Source: Planctomycetota bacterium (GTDB taxonomy: Bacteria; Planctomycetota; UBA8108). Taken from it: 22,649 nt of DNA. Shown here piece after piece: positions 16,149 through 22,649 of this stretch. Where the stretch lies: the NCBI GenBank assembly GCA_002695115.1, contig NZOA01000013.1, positions 105,391-128,039 on the forward strand, written 5' to 3'. The notes beneath the pieces were generated by a model that ran no database searches, had not been told where the DNA came from, and was given only the letters and a program-made list of their open reading frames with translations. The number at the start of each line of letters is the position of its first letter. The first letter of the stretch is position 1. The position numbers and the translations under genes are program-made.

Positions 16149-16257
16149 GGTCCCTGCATTCTCGACTCTTCCGCGGTCATTCCAAGGACTTTCATTTCAC
16201 CGAAAGCCGGGCTCTTTTTCAGCAAAGATCATTTTCCCCTGTGTTAGCTTCTGGCTG

Positions 16258-16270
16258 TCAGGCAGCCTGA
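16258..16270. repeat. 13-nt perfect palindrome upstream of deoA
   Basis: TCAGGC-A-GCCTGA is a perfect inverted repeat that touches the ribosome site GAGGAA of deoA. It could be a small operator or translation-modulating hairpin. The short length makes chance occurrence plausible. Confidence 0.3.
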
Positions 16271-16283
16271 GGAAGCACCAGGT

Positions 16284-17567
16284 ATGAACGTCACCCGCCT
16301 TATTCAGAAGAAAAGAGATGGGGAACCTCTCACCGCAGAGGAGCTCTCCGCCCTGGTCACGGGCTATGTCTCGGGCGCGGTGCCGGAATACCAGGTGGCG
16401 GCCCTGGCGATGGCCATCTGTTTCCAGGGCATGGAAGATTCGGAGATCGCCGCGCTGACCGCGGCCCTGATGGAATCGGGAGAGTGCCTCGACTGGACTG
16501 GTGTCGATGGTTCACGGGTAGACAAGCATTCCACCGGGGGGCAGGGCGACAAGGTCTCCCTGGTGCTGGCTCCACTGGCCGCCTGCTGCGGCCTGCGGGT
16601 TCCGATGGTGGCGGGCCGCGGCCTGGGCCCCACGGGCGGAACGATCGACAAGCTCGAGGCGATACCGGGTTTTCGTACAGGGCTTGGGGCCGGGGAGATT
16701 CGGCGAATCACTGAAGAGGTCGGCTGCGTCATCGCCTCCCAGGGCGGAGAATTCGCTCCCGCCGATGGGAAACTCTACGCCCTGCGCGACGTGACCGCGA
16801 CGGTCGCCTCGGTGCCGTTGATTACAGCCAGCATAATGAGCAAGAAGCTCGCAGAGGGCCTCGATGCCCTGGCCCTGGATATCAAGTGGGGCAGCGGGGC
16901 CTTCATGAAGGACATCGAGAGCGCCCGCTCGCTCGGCGCCGCGATGACGGCGGTGGGGGAGCGCATGGGTGTCAGGACAGGTTTTCTCGTCACCGATATG
17001 AACCAGCCGCTTGGCCGGGCCGTGGGAAACGCCAACGAGGTGCTCGAGGCTCTCGCCGCGCTCGGAGGGGATGGGCCGGAGGACCTCATGGAGGTGGTCT
17101 ACGAGCTCGGGTCGCGTATGCTGACGGCATCTGGTTGCTCAGACGATACGCCATCAGCTCGCGCCGTGCTGGAAGCCGAGCTCGGCTCCGGACGCCCGCT
17201 CGAGAAGTTCAGGGAGATGGCGCGGGCCCAGGGGGGTGACCCGGAGGCTGATCTCGAGCTGGCACCCGCCTGTGAGGTGGGGGCGCCCCGTGCAGGCTAT
17301 GTCTCCGCCATCGATGGAGAGGCCCTCGGCTACGCCCTGATCGCCCTTGGCGGCGGCCGGCGCTCGCTGGAGGACACCATTGACCCCTCGGTCGGTCTCC
17401 AGATGAGAGTTCGCCTGGGAGACGAGGTAGAGGAGGGGCAGCCTCTCGCCGATCTGCTGAGCGCCGGTACGGGCCATGACGAGGCCCTCGCGTTCGTCGC
17501 CGGCGCCATCAGCATCACCGATGAGCCACCCGTGGAGTTGCCCGTTCTTATCACGGCAGGGCCCTGA
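16284..17567 (+). CDS. deoA: Thymidine/pyrimidine-nucleoside phosphorylase
   Basis: A 427-residue cytoplasmic enzyme with GAGGAA 9 nt before its ATG. The signature KHSTGGQGDK (residues 81-90) is the phosphate-binding motif of the family, followed by GRGLGPTGGTIDKLEAIPGF (111-130). R168, S183 and K187 fall where the nucleoside-binding residues of E. coli thymidine phosphorylase (R171, S186, K190) are found. A C-terminal PYNP domain with GDEVEEGQPLADLLSA completes the normal domain order. It cleaves thymidine (or deoxyuridine/uridine) with phosphate to base plus (deoxy)ribose-1-phosphate. No other nucleoside salvage gene (deoC, deoB, deoD, cdd) is adjacent. It is flanked on both sides by minus-strand genes, so it forms a lone transcription unit. 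Whether it prefers thymidine or uridine cannot be told. Confidence 0.93.
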   Translation: MNVTRLIQKKRDGEPLTAEELSALVTGYVSGAVPEYQVAALAMAICFQGMEDSEIAALTAALMESGECLDWTGVDGSRVDKHSTGGQGDKVSLVLAPLAACCGLRVPMVAGRGLGPTGGTIDKLEAIPGFRTGLGAGEIRRITEEVGCVIASQGGEFAPADGKLYALRDVTATVASVPLITASIMSKKLAEGLDALALDIKWGSGAFMKDIESARSLGAAMTAVGERMGVRTGFLVTDMNQPLGRAVGNANEVLEALAALGGDGPEDLMEVVYELGSRMLTASGCSDDTPSARAVLEAELGSGRPLEKFREMARAQGGDPEADLELAPACEVGAPRAGYVSAIDGEALGYALIALGGGRRSLEDTIDPSVGLQMRVRLGDEVEEGQPLADLLSAGTGHDEALAFVAGAISITDEPPVELPVLITAGP

Positions 17568-17569
17568 CA

Positions 17570-17624
17570 GGCCGGGGTTACCCAGACCTTTGCGGGCAAC
17601 CGGCCAGTTTGCCTAATGGGGCAA
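17570..17624. terminator. Candidate hairpins between deoA and the small minus-strand gene
   Basis: GGCCGG (17570-17575) plus TT can pair with AA plus CCGGCC (17600-17605), a stem of about 8 bp with a bulge. Just after it, TTGCCT (17609-17614) pairs with GGGCAA (17619-17624) across a 4-nt loop, including one G-U pair, followed by TTT. This is the only convergent junction with room for such structures. Confidence 0.35.
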
Positions 17625-17633
17625 TTTGATCCG

Positions 17634-17834
17634 TCATATCAAAAAAGACGCCGTTGCCGCCCCGGTAACCAGGAGAACAAAGAATAGCATGCAACAGCCA
17701 GCCGCTCGGCCTGCCTTCTGCTGGCGGCCGAGGCGGGTCAGGGGGATGCCGAGTTTGCGCGAGATTTTTCCTTTTAAAGCCGAGAGGCCGATGGCTCTTT
17801 TCCAGGACCACGAGAAGCCGAATTTTCGTCCCAT
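17634..17834 (-). CDS. Small basic membrane protein (66 aa), unnamed family
   Basis: This short gene lies 25 nt downstream of the DUF1501 stop on the same strand, so it is probably cotranscribed. The N-terminal 48 residues are very basic, with aromatic and Lys/Arg blocks (MGRKFGFSWSWKRAIG, KISRKLGIPLTRLGRQQK). The C-terminus is one hydrophobic segment (CCMLFFVLLVTGAATASFLI), fitting a tail-anchored or single-pass membrane protein. GGCGGA lies upstream of the ATG. The N-terminal pattern resembles small proteins I have seen in other bacteria, but I cannot name the family. The opposite-strand frame over the same bases lacks comparable features and is not preferred. Function unknown; perhaps contacts nucleic acid or a membrane complex (inference from charge only). 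Confidence 0.65.
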   Translation of the reverse strand: MGRKFGFSWSWKRAIGLSALKGKISRKLGIPLTRLGRQQKAGRAAGCCMLFFVLLVTGAATASFLI

Positions 17835-17859
17835 GGCTATTTCCGCCTGAAAGGGCTGT

Positions 17860-19269
17860 TCAGACCAGTTCGCTGATTGGCTCGGTGCGGTCGAGGAGGT
17901 AGTGGGGGCGGCCGCTGGCGTCCGCTATCGTGGTGGCGGCCAGGTTGATTCCAAGGCAGTGGTAGAGGGTGGCGAAGACCTCCTGGTAGTGGACGGGCCT
18001 GGTGATCGCCTCGCCCGCGTAGCGGTCGGTGGCCCCGATGATCTGCCCGGTCTTCATCCCGCCGCCGGCAAGCATCGCCATGCCGACCTTCGGCCAGTGG
18101 TCACGGCCGCCGTTCTTCGAGTTCACCTTCGGGGTCCGGCCGAACTCTCCCCAGGCGACGATGGCGACATCATCGAGCATGCCGCGTTCCTCGAGGTCGG
18201 TGATGAGAGCGTGGAGGCCGTGATCGACGATGGGCAGGGTGTGGCGCATGCGGGGATAATTCGAGGAGTGGGTGTCGAAGTCCGAGATCGACAGGCTCAC
18301 GCAGCGAACTCCGGCCTCCACCAGGCGCCTGGCCAGGAGAAACTTCCTGGTCGAGCCGGCGCCCTCGTTGGTGCCCAATGGCCGGTTGTTACCTTCCGGC
18401 AGGGAGTAGCGCTCGACGACGGCCGGGTCTTCTTTTTCAAGATCGAGGGCATCGGCGAATTTCCCGGAGGTCAGGATCCCGACGGCCTGGCGGGTGAAGC
18501 GGTCGAGTGCGTCCATCTGTCCGCCTGAATCCGCGCTGCGCTTCAGACGGTCGAGCTCCTGCAGGAGTCCCACCCTGGTCTTCATGCGCTCGGCACTGAG
18601 GCTCCTGTTGAGGGCCAGGCTGGTGGCATGGTCGCCGCCGAGGGCCTTGAGCTCACCCTTCATTCCGTCCTCGAGCGGCCGCTCAAACATCTTCGAGATG
18701 TCGGGGCGGAAGGGACCATAGGCCGGGCCGAGGAATCCGGGACGCGCGCTGTTTCGCACCAGCGGCCTGCCCTGCATGAGGTCGACAAAGCAGGGAGCCG
18801 GATCGGCGGGCGATCCCTGGAGCTTCGAGAGCACTGCCCCCAGGGCCGGGGGGCCGCCGATAGAGTCGAGCGACTTGCGGTCGAAGCCGGACTGGCATTG
18901 GAAGGCGTCGTGCTGGCTGGCGGCTCCGACCAGGGATCGGATGAAGGCGAACCGGTCGGCGATCGAGGCGATCTTCGGAAGCAGCTCGGAGATCAGCAGG
19001 CCGGGTATTTTCGAATCGATGGGCCTGAACTCCCCGCGGATTTCGCGCGGCGCGTTCGGCTTCAGGTCGATCATGTCCATCTGGGGAGGGCCGCCATCGA
19101 GGTGGATGTTGATCACAGCCTTCGTTGATGAACCGATTCCGCCCAGGCTCTCAGCGCGCAGGAGGTCGGCCAGGGTGAGGCCGCAGAACCCGGCGGCACC
19201 TGCACTCAGGAAGGCGCGACGCGAGAGGCCGTCGCAGTGGCTGAATCGTGGTCCGTGGATGTCGAGCAT
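17860..19269 (-). CDS. Tat-exported DUF1501 protein (sulfatase/alkaline-phosphatase-like fold)
   Basis: A 469-residue protein with a twin-arginine signal: SRRAFLSAGAAGFCG at residues 16-30, giving the Tat RRxFL motif. The DUF1501 body begins with INIHLDGGPPQMDMIDLKP (about 53-70), the usual start of this family, and has SDFDTHSSN, a WGEFGRTPKVN block and NGGRDHWP toward the C-terminus (about residues 365-385). DUF1501 proteins are abundant in Planctomycetes and are usually encoded beside DUF1549/DUF1553 cytochrome genes; none is found here. Tat export suggests folding or cofactor loading before transport. Its exact reaction is unknown. A small gene follows 25 nt downstream. Divergent from terC. 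Confidence 0.92.
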   Translation of the reverse strand: MLDIHGPRFSHCDGLSRRAFLSAGAAGFCGLTLADLLRAESLGGIGSSTKAVINIHLDGGPPQMDMIDLKPNAPREIRGEFRPIDSKIPGLLISELLPKIASIADRFAFIRSLVGAASQHDAFQCQSGFDRKSLDSIGGPPALGAVLSKLQGSPADPAPCFVDLMQGRPLVRNSARPGFLGPAYGPFRPDISKMFERPLEDGMKGELKALGGDHATSLALNRSLSAERMKTRVGLLQELDRLKRSADSGGQMDALDRFTRQAVGILTSGKFADALDLEKEDPAVVERYSLPEGNNRPLGTNEGAGSTRKFLLARRLVEAGVRCVSLSISDFDTHSSNYPRMRHTLPIVDHGLHALITDLEERGMLDDVAIVAWGEFGRTPKVNSKNGGRDHWPKVGMAMLAGGGMKTGQIIGATDRYAGEAITRPVHYQEVFATLYHCLGINLAATTIADASGRPHYLLDRTEPISELV

Positions 19270-19294
19270 GACTGTCTTCTGCGCTCAGAAGGGC

Positions 19295-19300
19295 TTTATA
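19295..19300 (-). promoter_or_regulatory. Candidate -10 element of the DUF1501 gene
   Basis: Minus-strand TATAAA (plus 19295-19300) matches five of six -10 positions, 26 nt before the start codon at 19269. No convincing -35 was found at 16-18 nt. Confidence 0.25.
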
Positions 19301-19360
19301 TTTCTGTCTTCGGAGATATGCACCTCCTGCTGAAGGCCATTATCGCCTGATCGGAACCTA

Positions 19361-19389
19361 AAGACAAACCATCTCGCACTCGCTGTAAA
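19361..19389 (+). promoter_or_regulatory. Candidate promoter for terC
   Basis: AAGACA at 19361-19366 and TGTAAA at 19384-19389, each matching four of six positions, with an exact 17-nt spacer. The predicted start point near 19396 falls inside a palindrome at 19392-19404. About 110 nt of leader would follow before the gene. Confidence 0.28.
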
Positions 19390-19391
19390 TG

Positions 19392-19404
19392 TGCCTGTCA
19401 GGCA
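19392..19404. repeat. 13-nt perfect palindrome in the terC leader
   Basis: TGCCTG-T-CAGGCA is a perfect inverted repeat. It shares CTGTCAGGCAG with the sequence around the deoA palindrome. It could be an operator at the predicted transcription start. An 11-nt match in a window this size is expected by chance, so the link is weak. Confidence 0.3.
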
Positions 19405-19503
19405 GGATTTGGCTGGTTAGGACGCGGGCGGATCGGCAAAAATACCCCCGCTTTGATTCGCCGGGTTTGTGTTGCGGCGATGGGAACGTGCTGGAGCTTG
19501 CAG

Positions 19504-20298
19504 ATGGACTTTGAGTGGTTCTCGTGGATACATTCACCGGAGGCCTGGATTGCCCTCCTGACCCTTACCTGTCTCGAGCTGATTCTCGGTATCGACAATA
19601 TCGTTTTCATCTCGGTGCTTACCGGCAGGCTTCCCGAGGAAAAACGCAAGAGTGCCTGGCGGACGGGTCTCTTGCTGGCCATGGGGATGCGGATTGGCCT
19701 GCTCTTCTGCCTGGGCTGGGTTCTCGGGCTGGAGGAATCCCTGTTCACGGTTTACGGAGACGAGAACGCGACAGACAACCCGGGAAACATCTCCGGTCGA
19801 GACCTGATCCTGGTACTCGGCGGCCTGTTCCTGCTGGCCAAGAGTACCCACGAGATCCATCAGAATCTCGAGGGTCATGAAGGCGAGGGCGGTGGGAAAG
19901 CTGTCACGGCGGGCTTCGCGGCGACCCTGGTGCAGATCATGCTGCTGGATATGGTCTTCTCTCTCGACTCGGTCATCACGGCAGTTGGAATGGTGGACAA
20001 GGAACACATGGCGGTCATGATCCTCGCCGTCGTTATCTCTGTGCTGCTCATGATCTTCTTCGCCCGCAGCGTCGGCAAGTTCGTGAATGATCGTCCGACG
20101 ATCAAGATACTCGCCCTGAGCTTCCTGCTCCTGATCGGCATGGCGCTGGTGGCTGATGGACTCACTCTCCATATTCCCAAGGGCTATATCTACTTCGCCA
20201 TGGGCTTCTCGCTCTTCGTCGAATTGCTCAACCTGAAGGTCATCGAGCTGAAGCACGGGGGAGGAAAGAAGGACGCACCCGGAAAAGGTAAGGCCTGA
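19504..20298 (+). CDS. TerC-family integral membrane protein
   Basis: A 264-residue inner-membrane protein from ATG 19504, with GGAG 7 nt upstream. The frame is open from 19453, but the extra residues lack membrane character and are not usual for the family. Several hydrophobic segments carry the two diagnostic acidic motifs, LELILGIDNIVF (Asp31) and LLDMVFSLDSVITAVG (Asp149, Asp155), which form the metal-ion site. TerC/Alx-type proteins export manganese or help load metal into exported proteins. The original link to tellurium resistance is not supported here because no ter genes are nearby. No yybP-ykoY-like manganese riboswitch could be recognised in the leader. The stop is 2 nt from the convergent BNR gene. 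Confidence 0.92.
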   Translation: MDFEWFSWIHSPEAWIALLTLTCLELILGIDNIVFISVLTGRLPEEKRKSAWRTGLLLAMGMRIGLLFCLGWVLGLEESLFTVYGDENATDNPGNISGRDLILVLGGLFLLAKSTHEIHQNLEGHEGEGGGKAVTAGFAATLVQIMLLDMVFSLDSVITAVGMVDKEHMAVMILAVVISVLLMIFFARSVGKFVNDRPTIKILALSFLLLIGMALVADGLTLHIPKGYIYFAMGFSLFVELLNLKVIELKHGGGKKDAPGKGKA

Positions 20299-20300
20299 GG

Positions 20301-21482
20301 CTATCTCTTCGCCGCCCGGGCTTTCTCGTCGAGCTCTTTCAGCGTGAAGCGGACGCTCACGATGAACGGCGACTCCCCCTTGATCCAGTGACCGTAGGTG
20401 GTCGTTATGAAGGTACCGTCCGGGAGCAGCTCTACGCCGGGGTAGGCGCAGTCGGCTCCGCGGGTATTGTCCATGAGCCGGACACGGTACTGTCCCTCGG
20501 CTCCCTTGACGATGTCGTTGTAGGTGCCTACCCAGCCGACCCAGTCGCCCTGGGTGGGACTCTCGAGCGTCCGGTCGCGAAACGAGATGAAGAGCCGCCC
20601 ATCAGGGGCGTACCTTGCCGTGTGGCGGTCGCCGGTGAGCGAGCCGGGAACCTCCCGTGGAGCGGTCCAGGTAACTCCTTCGTCATTGGAGAAAATCACG
20701 TGGCCGTTTCGCCTCCTGCTGTTTTCCCGGAAAAGCACGGCGATCTGTTTTCCATCGGGTGAGCGTACCGTTCCGGGTTCGCAGAGGTGCAGGTCCGAGC
20801 GCGCGAAGATGGCCTCGGGGAAGCTCCAGGAGAGTCCGCCGTCTTTGGAAAAGGTTTTGTAGACGGTAAAGAGAGTCTTCTTCGCGCGTTTGCCGTTCTT
20901 CGTGAAAAACCTGCCATCGTCGTGAAACAGGGCCAGGTAGTTTCCAGGGCCCGTCTTCAGGTCGATCACGCTTCCCATGACGACGATCCCGCCCCAGTCG
21001 CCAAGGGTTTTCAGAGGCGACCAGGTGGCGCCATCGTCTTCTGAGACCGCCAGCCGGGCGGGATAGAGTCCGGAGAACATGATAAGACGCTTTTTTCCGG
21101 CCGGGTCGATGACCCGGTGAATTGTCGGGACCTCCTTCGAGGTGGCCCAGTTCTCCGGTGTTTTCAGCCTGGCGCTCCAGGTAAGCCCGGCATCGGCGCT
21201 GCGCTTCATGATGATGCGCCCGCGTCCGTGTCCGGCGGGGTAGACGCAGATCATGGTCTTCTCGTCCTCGAGCAATACCGTGGTGGGGTGCCCGAGATAG
21301 ACGTCCTTTTCCCGGTCGACCACCACCTGGCGGTGTTTTTCACCGGCAAGATCGATCAGCGGAATGGAGTAGCCGCGAGGTTGTTTTTTCGCTGAGGGTT
21401 TCTTCTCCTCCGACGCGGGACAATAGGTGAGTGAGCTGATGAGGAGGAGCGCCGAGAGCGCCAGGGTGCCGGTGGTTTTCAT
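20301..21482 (-). CDS. Exported BNR-repeat / sialidase-family glycosidase-like protein
   Basis: A 393-residue protein with a signal (residues 5-24). The Cys21 context (LTYC) is not a canonical lipobox. Four Asp-box (BNR) repeats mark a six-bladed sialidase-type propeller: SADAGLTW (95-102), SEDDGATW (147-154), SKDGGLSW (212-219) and SNDEGVTW (265-272). Conserved acid and arginine positions appear around HLCEPGTVR and LFREN. GH33-type neuraminidases share this fold, but in PVC bacteria many such proteins act on other sugars or have no known activity, so sialidase is a family label. AGGGA lies close before the ATG. Its start is 15 nt after the stop of the sulfatase upstream; the two probably form an operon for desulfating and then cutting a glycan. 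Confidence 0.88.
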   Translation of the reverse strand: MKTTGTLALSALLLISSLTYCPASEEKKPSAKKQPRGYSIPLIDLAGEKHRQVVVDREKDVYLGHPTTVLLEDEKTMICVYPAGHGRGRIIMKRSADAGLTWSARLKTPENWATSKEVPTIHRVIDPAGKKRLIMFSGLYPARLAVSEDDGATWSPLKTLGDWGGIVVMGSVIDLKTGPGNYLALFHDDGRFFTKNGKRAKKTLFTVYKTFSKDGGLSWSFPEAIFARSDLHLCEPGTVRSPDGKQIAVLFRENSRRRNGHVIFSNDEGVTWTAPREVPGSLTGDRHTARYAPDGRLFISFRDRTLESPTQGDWVGWVGTYNDIVKGAEGQYRVRLMDNTRGADCAYPGVELLPDGTFITTTYGHWIKGESPFIVSVRFTLKELDEKARAAKR

Positions 21483-21497
21483 GTTTTTCCCTGTTTC

Positions 21498-22649
21498 TTA
21501 TTCGTAGACGTATTTGTACTTCCAGGGGTCGCCGCTTTGCTGCTGCCATTTTTTGAGTTTTCCCTGCATGCGCTTGAGGGTCTCGGCGTGGTCGGGATTG
21601 TTGGCCAGGTTGATGACCTCGTGCGGGTCACGTTCGAGATCGTAGAGCTCGTGCTTCGCCCGATGGAGGTAGGCGTCGACGGTTCGCTTGCCGTAGTAGC
21701 GCTCCTTTCGCTGCCAGACTCCCTGCCAGGCGGCTGAGGCCCAGAGATCGGAGGCGTGGGGGTAGGCCAGGCCACTGGCGATGTTCAGGGTGTACTTGAA
21801 GCGCCTCTCCCGCAGCACCCGCATGGGGTAGTACATGGTGATCTCGTGGAAGGTATGGGAGGCGTAGACCTCGTCCCAGCCTTTGGGGTTTTCCTCGTCG
21901 AGGGTCCCGAGGAAGGAGCGGCCGTGAAATCTGTATTTCTTCGGGGTCGCTCCCGCGAAGTCGAGGATGGTCGGTGCCAGGTCGGTCCAACTCACCATCG
22001 CGTTGGTGGAGCCGCCGCGTTTCTTCTGGGCGGGGGCGCGTACCACGAGCGGCAGGCGCATGCCCGGCTCGTAGAGGTTGGTCTTGGCGCCCGGAAAGGC
22101 GATGCCGTTGTCGCTCAGGTAGAGGATGAGCGTGTTGTCGTAGAGCTTCAACTCTTTAAGTATTTTTACCAGCAGGCCGAGCCCCTGGTCGAGTCTCGCC
22201 ACCGACTGGTAGTATTGGGCGAGCTCCCTCCGGCACTCGGGAGTATCGGGGAGGTAGGGGGGCACGATCACGTCCCCGGCCTTGAAGGTCTGCTCGTTGA
22301 CACCGTTGTATTTGCGTCCGTTGCCGAAGAAGTCAGGCCGATTGAGGGGATGGGCCGCCTGGCGGCCGCTTCGATGGGGATCGGATGTGCAGAAGTAGAG
22401 GAAGAAGGGCTTCTCGCTCTTTTCCCCGAGCCAGGCTTTGCATTTCTGCGCCATGGTGACAGCGTTTCGGGAGCCGCCCTGGTTGCCCTTGAGGTAGGCG
22501 TCGAAGTGGTACACCGTCTCGGGCTGAACGTGGTATTTGCCGATGCTGGCGGTGCGATAGCCCGCCTCCGACAGGAGCACCGGGAGGCTCCTGACGCTCA
22601 GGCGGGTATGGAAATTGTGGTAGGAGTGCTGGTGCCCGTACTGGCCGTT
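21498..22649 (-). CDS. Sulfatase, S1 family (5' end outside window)
   Basis: 383 codons before the stop are visible, and the reading frame is open to the right edge. A GTG at 22580 could be mistaken for the start, but the 23 preceding codons (NGQYGHQHSYHNFHTR...) are sulfatase sequence that normally follows the formylglycine site by about ten residues. The N-terminus, signal peptide and active-site Cys/Ser therefore lie outside. Visible landmarks are ASIGKYHVQPE, YFCTSDPHRSG, LILYLSDNGIAFPGAKTN (metal-site Asp-Asn) and the C-terminal ELYDLERDPHEVINLANNP. It resembles the heparan N-sulfatase-like SgsH group (S1_8-like) more than sulfatase 1 does. Likely role: extracytoplasmic sulfate removal from a glycan, paired with the BNR protein downstream. 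Confidence 0.9.
   Translation of the reverse strand, partial: NGQYGHQHSYHNFHTRLSVRSLPVLLSEAGYRTASIGKYHVQPETVYHFDAYLKGNQGGSRNAVTMAQKCKAWLGEKSEKPFFLYFCTSDPHRSGRQAAHPLNRPDFFGNGRKYNGVNEQTFKAGDVIVPPYLPDTPECRRELAQYYQSVARLDQGLGLLVKILKELKLYDNTLILYLSDNGIAFPGAKTNLYEPGMRLPLVVRAPAQKKRGGSTNAMVSWTDLAPTILDFAGATPKKYRFHGRSFLGTLDEENPKGWDEVYASHTFHEITMYYPMRVLRERRFKYTLNIASGLAYPHASDLWASAAWQGVWQRKERYYGKRTVDAYLHRAKHELYDLERDPHEVINLANNPDHAETLKRMQGKLKKWQQQSGDPWKYKYVYE

Noticed and set aside
17626..17850. 74-residue plus-strand frame opposite the small membrane protein
   Set aside because: The minus-strand frame has a structured basic head, a membrane helix and operon-like placement; the plus frame has none.
19270..19503. 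Possible manganese riboswitch (yybP-ykoY) in front of terC
   Set aside because: The expected conserved sequence blocks could not be found by eye; only a promoter-like pair and a short palindrome are present.
22580..22580. GTG as the start of sulfatase 2
   Set aside because: Sulfatase-specific sequence continues upstream in frame to the window edge.

Overview
The window looks like a chromosomal stretch from an environmental bacterium of the Planctomycetota/Verrucomicrobiota (PVC) type. The evidence is the gene content: two formylglycine-type sulfatases, a ThuA-like protein, a large NPCBM/beta-propeller/HEAT/cytochrome c protein of the 'PVC-type heme-binding' kind, a Tat-exported DUF1501 protein, a PPC-repeat protein, a PQQ-propeller protein with a WPNWRGP motif, an EF-hand/esterase fusion and a secreted pectate-lyase-like protein. 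This assignment rests on family resemblance, not on a marker gene; no rRNA, tRNA, insertion sequence, CRISPR array or phage gene was seen.

Layout, left to right: a secreted pectate lyase (minus, running off the left edge); ThuA and a large heme-binding protein (plus) separated by one in-frame TAG; sulfatase 1 (minus); an AbgT-family transporter (plus); an ArsC-like reductase overlapping an EF-hand esterase by 4 nt (minus); a PQQ-like propeller (plus); a TPR protein (minus); an aldose 1-epimerase lipoprotein (plus); a tandem-PPC protein (minus); thymidine phosphorylase (plus); a 66-aa membrane protein downstream of a DUF1501 protein (minus); a TerC-family membrane protein (plus); and a BNR/sialidase-like protein downstream of sulfatase 2 (minus, running off the right edge). 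Five convergent pairs end only 2 to 20 nt apart. No gene-free stretch exceeds 300 nt; the largest gaps (1638-1874, 10964-11175, 19270-19503) lie between divergent genes and hold only candidate promoter elements.

Function: ten of the seventeen genes encode proteins with a visible Sec, Tat or lipoprotein signal, so this is a secretome-rich region. Pectate lyase, two sulfatases, esterase, BNR protein, mutarotase and the ThuA/heme protein together suggest breakdown of sulfated, acylated or uronate-rich polysaccharides outside the cytoplasm. The cytoplasmic or inner-membrane genes (deoA, terC, abgT, arsC-like) look like unrelated housekeeping or stress genes interspersed among them. There is no SusC/D pair and no obvious regulator, so this is not a classical polysaccharide utilisation locus.

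The observations most worth checking are the single TAG that splits what looks like one ThuA-NPCBM-heme polypeptide, the extra C-terminal domain on the pectate lyase, and the small conserved-looking protein after DUF1501.
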